IMG/VR virus record: IMGVR_UViG_3300020578_000285
Coordinates: 1 to 31,547 of that record
Strand: one strand, 5' to 3'
Length of the DNA stretch: 31,547 bases
Source of the DNA: a virus
Of this stretch, positions 26,096 to 31,547 are shown piece by piece. The translations under genes were made by a program, and so were the position numbers. Each line of letters starts with the position of its first letter. Positions within the stretch are counted from its first letter, which is position 1. Under the pieces are notes generated by a model that worked only from the letters and a program-made list of their open reading frames with translations, was not told the DNA's origin and did no database searches.

Positions 26096-26548
26096 TCATT
26101 TAATCATTTCAAATCCCAAGTATTCGTGAGTTAATTTATAATTTGAAAAAATGTCAGTCAAGTCCTTAAGGATTTCTTTCAAATATGGTCGTACGTCAAC
26201 AGTATAACGAACTTTGGGTGGATAAATTTTTCCATCAAATATTCTATGACAAAGTGTCGTATCCCCTATTTTGATAAAGATGTTAAAGATTTCAGGACCT
26301 TCAGTAAATGAAGTTTCCATAATTGATTGGTCATGGTTGATGGATTCTTTGTTATCCATCATATAGGTAACGGTCTTCATCTTTAAATAATACTGAAGTT
26401 CGTCTTTGATAGACTTAACATACTCGTAAAGTTCCAAAGAGTTTTTTGCTCTTGGATTGTAACCTTTAACATTGAAGAATCTTTGAACTACAATGTTTTC
26501 GTTTAAGGTTAGAAGAAATTCTAATTTTACACTTTCTTGCTCTTTCAT
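26096..26548 (-). CDS. Conserved-looking protein of unknown function next to the helicase (150 aa)
   Basis: I do not recognise the family. The protein is soluble-looking and charged, with alternating beta and helical stretches (KLEFLLTLNENIVVQRFFNV; YEYVKSIKDELQYYLKMK; YTVDVRPYLKEILKDLTDIF). One Cys, no signal peptide or membrane segment, and no obvious nucleotide-binding motif. It lies 33 nt upstream of the helicase gene and 12 nt downstream of the first oxygenase gene, so it is probably cotranscribed with replication genes. A helicase-loading or accessory role is possible by position only. Its size does not match T4 gp59 (217 aa). Confidence 0.75.
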   Translation of the reverse strand: MKEQESVKLEFLLTLNENIVVQRFFNVKGYNPRAKNSLELYEYVKSIKDELQYYLKMKTVTYMMDNKESINHDQSIMETSFTEGPEIFNIFIKIGDTTLCHRIFDGKIYPPKVRYTVDVRPYLKEILKDLTDIFSNYKLTHEYLGFEMIK

Positions 26549-26560
26549 ATTTTATTTTAT

Positions 26561-27283
26561 TTATTTTTTTGGTAATTCTTGCCAAAATGCGGCTAAATGT
26601 TCTATGTTATAATCCTTCGGTTTTTCTTTAGTAAAATAACATATTGAATAAGATAATCTGTTTATGTTTTGTGGGCAATTCAGAGGGTGCGGATGTCCAT
26701 GAAAGGTATCATGACTGACATTGAATAAAACCATTCTATTAAAGATAGGTTCAATTTTTTTTACACATCTACTCATATCTTTTTCCCATAGTTCTAAATC
26801 GCTCCCCCAACTTTTATCCCAATCCTTGTTCATATAGATAAGCATAGTAAGTCTTCTATATGTTTTATGAATTCTGTGGAGTGTGTAATCCGCATGAATA
26901 TCTAATTTTCCACCCTTAGTTAATTTATGTACCGCACCTCCAAGATATAAATTATCGGGTAACAAGTTTCTTATTCCACTAAGTTCCTCAATAAATCCTA
27001 TAAACTCTGCAGAGTTAAAAAAATTCATGAGTTTGTAAGTTGCTGGTGCATATTCCTTTAAATCGTTCATATTGTTTTCACACCAAGGTGTAAAAAATTT
27101 ATTTACTTGGTGTTCAGCAGAGTATGCTGTACCATCATATCCGAAAAATTCAAAAATATTCATTTCATCCATACTTTTGTTTAGCAAGGAGTCTTGCACA
27201 AAATCATCAATCACAATGTGTGGGTAAGGATATGCATTCTGATAACTATGTGCAATTTTTTTTGATAATGAAAAATCTATCAT
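26561..27283 (-). CDS. 2OG-Fe(II) dioxygenase, prolyl-hydroxylase-like fold, copy A (240 aa)
   Basis: The Fe(II) triad is visible: HAD at 130-132 and a distal His near 195 in FHGHPHPL. An Arg in the following NRLSYSICYF strand (about 209) would bind 2-oxoglutarate. The phrase LTMLIYMNKDWDKSWGSDLELW is typical of this oxygenase group. Such enzymes are frequent in T4-like phages of aquatic bacteria; substrates are mostly unknown. It shares its whole layout with the next gene upstream (copy B), including the start MIDFSLS/MIDLSIS and the same triad positions, so the two arose by duplication. A 14-nt palindrome lies 12 nt before the ATG. Substrate unknown. Confidence 0.88.
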   Translation of the reverse strand: MIDFSLSKKIAHSYQNAYPYPHIVIDDFVQDSLLNKSMDEMNIFEFFGYDGTAYSAEHQVNKFFTPWCENNMNDLKEYAPATYKLMNFFNSAEFIGFIEELSGIRNLLPDNLYLGGAVHKLTKGGKLDIHADYTLHRIHKTYRRLTMLIYMNKDWDKSWGSDLELWEKDMSRCVKKIEPIFNRMVLFNVSHDTFHGHPHPLNCPQNINRLSYSICYFTKEKPKDYNIEHLAAFWQELPKK

Positions 27284-27344
27284 TGTTAATTTTGTTTTAT
27301 TCGAATAAATCCTTGAGATTATGTACTTTTTCTTCGTGAATAAT

Positions 27345-28070
27345 TTATTGTGTAACTCCTATTTCTGAGTCTTTGTAAAACATAACAAAGCAACCGTCCT
27401 CTGTATATCTTTTTTCGTCAACAAAATAATATAATGCTAAAGAAAGTCTGTCTACATCTTCGGGACATTTCAAAGGAATTGGGTGGCCGTGAGGTGCATT
27501 ATTAATATCGAAAATGACCGCTCGATTAAATAATGGTTCTACTTCTATAACTTTATGAGAAACGTCCAAAGACCATAATTCCAAATTGCCACCCCATTCA
27601 GATTTCCAATTTTCATTTAGATAAATCAAAAGATTAAGTATTCTTATCTCATGGGACTCGGGATGTACTTGGTAATCTTTATGAACAGAAAGTTTTCCAC
27701 CAGTTTTTATCCTGTGAATTCCACCACCCATTAATGACGGGTCACGATGTAATCCTACGTGTCCTGTAAGTTTTTCCAAGTAACCAATAAACTCAGAAGA
27801 ATTTAAATAATCGAGCACAAGGGTTGTGATAGGAAGTTTAGTTTCGAACTCCTCTTTTTTGGTATTATGATTTGGATAATAGAATTTTTTCTGTTGGAAC
27901 TGCTGGGTAAATTCTACTGTATCGTAGTACCAAATATCGTGTTTCAATAATTCATTTCTACATGATTTCAAAATAAAGTCAGGTAAAAAATTATCAATAA
28001 CAATATAAGGAAATGGTTGGTTAGATTTATATGTGGTCGAAAGTTTTTCGGAAATGCTTAAATCAATCAT
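27345..28070 (-). CDS. 2OG-Fe(II) dioxygenase, copy B (241 aa)
   Basis: The triad matches copy A: HKD at 130-132, His near 194 in APHGHPIPL, and a 2OG-binding Arg near 208 (VDRLSLALYYF). LNLLIYLNENWKSEWGGNLELW is the same central strand pair. I chose the ATG at 28070 because the N-terminus then aligns with copy A and overlaps the nuclease stop as ATGA (4 nt); the frame reads on upstream to 28127 only through nuclease coding sequence. Copies A and B clearly share ancestry but differ substantially, so the duplication is not recent or the copies have diverged to different substrates (inference). Confidence 0.88.
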   Translation of the reverse strand: MIDLSISEKLSTTYKSNQPFPYIVIDNFLPDFILKSCRNELLKHDIWYYDTVEFTQQFQQKKFYYPNHNTKKEEFETKLPITTLVLDYLNSSEFIGYLEKLTGHVGLHRDPSLMGGGIHRIKTGGKLSVHKDYQVHPESHEIRILNLLIYLNENWKSEWGGNLELWSLDVSHKVIEVEPLFNRAVIFDINNAPHGHPIPLKCPEDVDRLSLALYYFVDEKRYTEDGCFVMFYKDSEIGVTQ

Positions 28071-29059
28071 ATTTTTCTTTTTTCTTTTCTTGTTAATTTC
28101 ATGAATGGCTTGAGAAAATTTACCCAAGCTTCATCATTTTTTGGTAGGTACTTGAAAAGACCGTCTTCCATCATAAGTCTCATCAAGTTTTTATATCCTC
28201 TATCTGTTGGGTCAATTGTGTCGGTATGGATTTGTTCAACTAACTCTTTACCGTCATCGGTAATCAGAGGATTTGTTAGGTCAACAATCTTAGAGTTTAT
28301 TTTGTAGAACTCTTCTCCAAGTATACCATTTTTCGTCCTTCCAGTCAAAATATTCTGTAGAGATTTTGATGATTTATTTTGTTGGATATTTTTGGCATAA
28401 CCCAATAATTCATCTATAGTGCATGGTTTTTCCAACATAATTGGGAAAAGCTTAACTAAGGTTTTTTCACCTAGTCCCTCAATACCGTCAATGTTATCTG
28501 ATTTATCACCCGTGAATACTTTTGTTATTGTAACATTATAGTGTGGGATATCAACTTTACTGATTGATATCATATCTCCGTTTTTGAAGTACCTTCGTGC
28601 CACGGGTGAATATATGGTCACTCTTTGACTTATCAGTTGGGTGAGGTCTTTATCACCCGAGAAGATTATAATGTCCTCATTGGTTGCAATTTGACTGTAA
28701 TAAGCGATTAGGTCATCCGCTTCGTTATTAATTATTTCAACTTGTCGAACAAAGACTTCTTCCAAATACATTTTCACCCTTCCTTTTTGTTGCAAATAAG
28801 ATTCGTATTTGTATTCGTTCATGTCTTGTCGACGATTACCTTTGTATTTAGAATAAATTGATTTTCTAATAGAAGAGTTAGAATCTCCGTCCCAAAACAC
28901 GATTACTTTGTCGTGATTGTGTTCTTCAAGAAATTTTCTTATGGTGTTGATGAAATGGTATACACCCCCAATATGACTACCCTCGCTATAAAATTCTTTG
29001 AAACCATGAAAACCAATTTTGAAAAGGTTATCGCCATCAATTAATAAAGTTTTGGGCAC
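28067..29059 (-). CDS. 5'-3' exonuclease / flap nuclease, T4 RNase H-like (330 aa)
   Basis: FEN-family motifs appear in order: LLIDGDNL (Asp 8, Asp 10), VFWDGDSN (Asp 57/59), KYKGNR, NEADDLIAYY (Glu 113, Asp 115/116), FSGDKDLTQL (Asp 135/137), and TGDKSDNIDGIEGLGEKT (185 onward), which combines the last acidic residues with the helix-hairpin-helix DNA-binding loop. Length is close to T4 RNase H (305), which removes RNA primers from Okazaki fragments. The start is GTG at 29059 (no in-frame ATG is near). The gene follows the microprotein and overlaps the next oxygenase by ATGA. The PolI-like exonuclease domain is an alternative family name for the same activity. Confidence 0.93.
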   Translation of the reverse strand: MPKTLLIDGDNLFKIGFHGFKEFYSEGSHIGGVYHFINTIRKFLEEHNHDKVIVFWDGDSNSSIRKSIYSKYKGNRRQDMNEYKYESYLQQKGRVKMYLEEVFVRQVEIINNEADDLIAYYSQIATNEDIIIFSGDKDLTQLISQRVTIYSPVARRYFKNGDMISISKVDIPHYNVTITKVFTGDKSDNIDGIEGLGEKTLVKLFPIMLEKPCTIDELLGYAKNIQQNKSSKSLQNILTGRTKNGILGEEFYKINSKIVDLTNPLITDDGKELVEQIHTDTIDPTDRGYKNLMRLMMEDGLFKYLPKNDEAWVNFLKPFMKLTRKEKRKI

Positions 29060-29080
29060 ATGTTGTATTTTAAGGGTAAG

Positions 29081-29170
29081 TCAATTTTTTTTTAGATTTG
29101 AAGTTACAACTTGAATTAACAAAAAGACTATAGCCAAGATTGAAAATATTAAGAATCCTTCGGTCGTCAT
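29081..29170 (-). CDS. Putative single-span membrane microprotein (29 aa)
   Basis: A short frame starts with ATG at 29170, one base after the uvsX stop, and ends with TGA at 29081. It reads MTTEGFLIFSILAIVFLLIQ and continues VVTSNLKKN. Residues about 6-23 are fully hydrophobic and would span a membrane once. The tail is basic and the N-terminus short and acidic, implying the C-terminus stays inside. Its position directly behind uvsX, and the coherent TM-plus-basic pattern, argue for a real gene; its size alone cannot exclude chance. Holin-like, spanin-like or host-takeover functions are possible, but none is supported. Confidence 0.5.
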   Translation of the reverse strand: MTTEGFLIFSILAIVFLLIQVVTSNLKKN

Positions 29171-29171
29171 T

Positions 29172-30173
29172 TTAGTCTTCTTTTTCTTCTGTCAAATCGA
29201 AATCACCCTCAGCACCAATAACTTCTTTCCAATAGTCAGCATATTCTTTCTTGTAGGTTTCAATCGAAGCTTTTTCTTCAGTTGTATCTTTACCAGCCAA
29301 AAATCCGTGTGGTGTGATAATAATTCTTCCATCATCATACCCGAGACCATTAATATGGTTTTTCATTACAGATATTTTACTTCTGACCGCAAACTTGACA
29401 GTTCTTTTGTCTTTTGTTGCAGTAATTTTAGTGGTACCCGCACCTTTTTGATTTCCAAATAAAAACACGAGTGAAGAGTTTAACCATACTGATTCACCAC
29501 CTTTAGCTTTGATTTTCGGTTGTCCGAATGGATTATCAGGTAATTCAACCCATGGTTGATTGATAATAATCAAAGTATTTTCGTATTCAGTATCTGCCTT
29601 TCTTGAACCTGAGATTCTTTGATTGATTCCCATACCTATCTTATCGGATAAGACTGATGCATTGTGTTGTTTACCACCTTTACCCTCGTAAGTCATTTTA
29701 CAAGGCACAGAACCAACTGAGTCCCAAATAAAACATAAACTGTAAATAAGTTCACCCTTTTCTTGAGCATCTAAAAGTTGATTGATATAATCTGTAATTT
29801 GCTCTATATAACTGAAGTTATTATTAAAAAGGAAAAACCCGTCCCAATCCATTTCACCTGTCGCAGTATCCACGACCTCTTCACATTGAAATCCCATCAT
29901 TTTGGCATGGTCAAAACTCCACTTTTGTTCTGTAATAATAAACACTGGTAGTATTTCCTTTTTCTGAGCATCAACCGCGGCTTTAATGGCTGCTGTTGTT
30001 TTACCTGTATCTGAATGCCCTAAAAACATATTTATATGTCCGATTGCAGGACCAGGAAGTCCAACCGCATCTAAAAAGTCACCACCCAAATCCAAAAACC
30101 TTTGAGGTTTGTATTTTGCTGAAGTCGAAAACTTTTTCTTTAAATTATTAAAATCGTTTTTTTTGATTGCCAT
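29172..30173 (-). CDS. uvsX: RecA-like recombinase UvsX (333 aa)
   Basis: The Walker A motif is GHSDTGKTT at 52-60 and the Walker B region is LCFIWDSVGS around 146-154. The phrase SGSRKADTEYENTLIIINQPW is in the position of the DNA-binding loop region, and the C-terminus is acidic (DFDLTEEKED), as in T4 UvsX. Length is close to T4 UvsX (391), though somewhat shorter. It would coat ssDNA and catalyse strand invasion for recombination-dependent replication. It follows gp32 after a strong 12-bp hairpin. The ATG at 30173 lacks a Shine-Dalgarno and has an A/T-rich leader. Confidence 0.93.
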   Translation of the reverse strand: MAIKKNDFNNLKKKFSTSAKYKPQRFLDLGGDFLDAVGLPGPAIGHINMFLGHSDTGKTTAAIKAAVDAQKKEILPVFIITEQKWSFDHAKMMGFQCEEVVDTATGEMDWDGFFLFNNNFSYIEQITDYINQLLDAQEKGELIYSLCFIWDSVGSVPCKMTYEGKGGKQHNASVLSDKIGMGINQRISGSRKADTEYENTLIIINQPWVELPDNPFGQPKIKAKGGESVWLNSSLVFLFGNQKGAGTTKITATKDKRTVKFAVRSKISVMKNHINGLGYDDGRIIITPHGFLAGKDTTEEKASIETYKKEYADYWKEVIGAEGDFDLTEEKED

Positions 30174-30190
30174 ATTATCAAAATAAAATA

Positions 30191-30218
30191 TGTTCCCGAC
30201 ACGGATGTCGGGAACATG
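30191..30218 (-). terminator. Strong hairpin between gp32 and uvsX
   Basis: A perfect 12-bp stem (ATGTTCCCGACA / TGTCGGGAACAT) closes a 4-nt loop 8 nt after the gp32 stop. On the minus strand the run ATTTTATTTTGATAAT follows, so it fits an intrinsic terminator or mRNA-stabilising element between the abundant gp32 message and uvsX. Confidence 0.75.
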
Positions 30219-30226
30219 TTATAAAA

Positions 30227-31078
30227 TTAGAATGGTAAATCTGTATCTACTTCAGCGTCTTCTTGTGGGTCAACTGATTTTTTTAGTAATTTAGAACCAC
30301 CAATTGTTTCTTCATTTACAGATGAGTCACCATAGACATATCCGCCTTTCTCGTTATCCCATTTTGGTGTTTCTCCTCTTGCGATTGCTTCAAGATACTC
30401 AACAGGTTTTTTGCTATATACATCAGTCCAACTGAGTTCATCAGTAATCCACTCTTTCGATTGGTCCTTGTCTGCATGTACAGGAGCTGGGTCGTCATAC
30501 ATAATAGCACTTACTGTCGTGTATTCTTTACCTTTTGGTGTTTTGGATTTAGCCAACTCAATGATGAGGTCACGACCTTTTTCAGGGTCTGTGATATCAC
30601 CTTTGTTTCTCCAAATTGGAATTATCTTATCGAGGATGCCTTCATTTTTGTAGTTGTGTTTGAATCGCCAAAACTTTGGTCCCTCATCCTCTTTGTCACG
30701 GTCAATAACTTTCACGATATAAAACTTACGTGACTTGTACTGTTTAGCAAGTTCCTTGTCTGTTTCTTTACCTGTAGACATTAACTCTTCGTAAACCTCA
30801 TTTAAAGGTGAACGTTCGTTGTCATTTTTTCCTGGGTCGTAGAACTTTTGCCACTGACCACCTACTTGGATTTCGTGATACCAAGCCTCTTTGAATGGTG
30901 AGGAACCATCTGCGGTAGGAAGGATTCTTACTCTTCTCTGACCTGATTTCTCTTTATCACCAAGGATTAAAGCGAAATACTTTTTCATTCTTTCGTCTTG
31001 CGACATTCTTGATTGGGCCCCGCCCCCAATTTGATTTTTTTCATACTGTGCCAATACAGCGTCTAATACATTACTCAT
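30227..31078 (-). CDS. gp32: Single-stranded DNA-binding protein gp32-like (283 aa)
   Basis: The central core (KFYIVKVIDRDKEDEGPKFW, then RFKHNYKNEGILDKIIP) matches the T4 gp32 OB-fold region, and the N-terminus (LDAVLAQYEKNQ... then MKKYFALILGDKEKSGQRRV) is the cooperativity-like segment. The C-terminus is acidic (DPQEDAEVDTDLPF), as needed for partner binding. T4 gp32 is 301 residues. There is no Cys anywhere in the protein, so the zinc site of T4 gp32 (H64, C77, C87, C90) is absent. The region where it should lie reads QKFYDPGKNDNERSPLNEVY. It has its own promoter and is insulated by terminators on both sides. Confidence 0.93.
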   Translation of the reverse strand: MSNVLDAVLAQYEKNQIGGGAQSRMSQDERMKKYFALILGDKEKSGQRRVRILPTADGSSPFKEAWYHEIQVGGQWQKFYDPGKNDNERSPLNEVYEELMSTGKETDKELAKQYKSRKFYIVKVIDRDKEDEGPKFWRFKHNYKNEGILDKIIPIWRNKGDITDPEKGRDLIIELAKSKTPKGKEYTTVSAIMYDDPAPVHADKDQSKEWITDELSWTDVYSKKPVEYLEAIARGETPKWDNEKGGYVYGDSSVNEETIGGSKLLKKSVDPQEDAEVDTDLPF

Positions 31079-31103
31079 AATAAAAGTGTTTAATTGTTTA
31101 TTA

Positions 31104-31132
31104 ATTATAATTGGGAAATCCCCTTATGTCAA
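31104..31132 (-). promoter_or_regulatory. Consensus sigma70-like promoter for gp32, with an internal dyad
   Basis: On the minus strand TTGACA (31132-31127) and TATAAT (31109-31104) are both perfect consensus hexamers separated by exactly 17 bp. The predicted start falls near 31097, giving a leader of about 19 nt before the gp32 ATG at 31078. The spacer contains the dyad GGGA-TT-TCCC (31122-31113), a possible operator. Confidence 0.75.
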
Positions 31133-31139
31133 ATTAAAA

Positions 31140-31155
31140 GGGACCTTTCGGTCCC
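31140..31155 (-). terminator. GNRA-capped hairpin before the gp32 promoter
   Basis: On the minus strand GGGACC-GAAA-GGTCCC forms a 6-bp stem with a GAAA tetraloop and is followed by TTTTAATTT. It lies 6 nt after the stop of the upstream coiled-coil gene and just before the gp32 promoter, so a terminator-promoter boundary is likely. Confidence 0.75.
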
Positions 31156-31161
31156 CTTTTT

Positions 31162-31547
31162 TTATTTTTTAAATTCGAAATTATCTATCGGATTTGAGCT
31201 TGGTTGAAAGGAACTCTTGATGTCATTGACATTAATATCCATAACTTGGTCTGAGGTTAGAACATAATCATTTTTTCCTGTCTTGTCCATATCTTCTTCC
31301 TTTTCGTCAAAGAATTGGGAGAGTTTTTGATTGAAAGGATATGAGTCCAAACTTCTAAGTTCTAATCTTTCTTCAGGAGTCTTTTGTCTATATTTTTCAA
31401 TCTTATCTTCTAAAGTGTTAAGTTTTGTCATGATTTGGTCCATTTCACCTAGTCTACCCTGTAAGTCATCAAGTTGACTGAATAGGTTTTGGAAATACTC
31501 CTCTTGTTTTGCTTCGATTGATTTTTGTGAGTCGACCAAATCAGTGA
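31162..31547 (-). CDS. Charged coiled-coil protein, 5' end outside window (at least 127 aa)
   Basis: The frame has no stop up to the right edge, so the N-terminus lies outside. A helical segment with heptad-like spacing (FSQLDDLQGRLGEMDQIMTK, then LNTLEDKIEKYRQKTPEERL) is followed by LELRSLDSYPFNQKLSQFF and a C-terminal acidic, less ordered part ending NFEFKK. I cannot name a family. In T4, genes 59 and 33 lie near gene 32, but no specific match to those is visible. It is separated from gp32 by a terminator and promoter. A DNA-replication or structural accessory role would be a guess. Confidence 0.75.
   Translation of the reverse strand, partial: TDLVDSQKSIEAKQEEYFQNLFSQLDDLQGRLGEMDQIMTKLNTLEDKIEKYRQKTPEERLELRSLDSYPFNQKLSQFFDEKEEDMDKTGKNDYVLTSDQVMDINVNDIKSSFQPSSNPIDNFEFKK

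Overview
The window is a contiguous, AT-rich stretch of a T4-like contractile-tailed phage genome (myovirus morphology, Caudoviricetes). Every gene I can support lies on the minus strand, so transcription runs from high to low coordinates. The T4-type signature is clear: a gp32-like ssDNA-binding protein, a UvsX recombinase, a FEN-type 5'-3' nuclease, a DnaB/gp41-type helicase, then the gp25 and gp6 baseplate wedge proteins. The host is probably a Bacteroidetes bacterium (inference). One virion protein carries seven SprB-like repeats, a family typical of Bacteroidetes gliding adhesins. The start codons I inspected are preceded by A/T-rich sequence without a Shine-Dalgarno motif, as is common in that phylum. 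Against this, one promoter matches the E. coli sigma70 consensus exactly.

Layout in transcription order. (1) 31547-22497, DNA metabolism: a coiled-coil protein cut by the window edge, a terminator hairpin, a sigma70-like promoter, gp32, a terminator, uvsX, a 29-residue membrane microprotein, the 5'-3' nuclease, two tandem 2OG-Fe(II) oxygenases, an unknown 150-residue protein, the replicative helicase, a B12-dependent class II ribonucleotide reductase and a tiny Cys-rich protein resembling DUF5522. (2) 22476-20162: gp25 and gp6, adjacent as W and J are in P2-like phages. (3) 20074-5351: a tightly packed run of large virion proteins (1574, 562, 273, 375, 301, 994, 709 and 108 residues), many overlapping by 1 to 14 nt. 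The 994-residue protein contains a segment like P2 gpI, making it a candidate for the gp7/gpI partner of gp6. (4) 5281-1: a protein with a Pro/Thr-rich stalk, then a very large Gly-X-Y (collagen-like) protein that runs off the left edge. That reading frame is open from 4342 to base 1, at least 1447 codons.

The replication genes would make dNTPs (NrdJ), unwind DNA (helicase), coat ssDNA (gp32), recombine (UvsX) and remove RNA primers or flaps (nuclease). The structural genes would build a baseplate and a set of long, repetitive, probably surface-exposed fibres. The most notable observations are the proline-free Gly-Ser/Thr repeat with an Asp landmark and a hidden 279-nt higher-order period, a C-terminal domain shared by the 994- and 709-residue proteins, a 15-nt motif just upstream of three structural genes, a cysteine-free gp32, a hydrophobic hairpin inside the 1574-residue virion protein, and the microprotein after uvsX. 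No tRNA, CRISPR array or insertion sequence was seen. No gene-free stretch exceeds about 130 nt.
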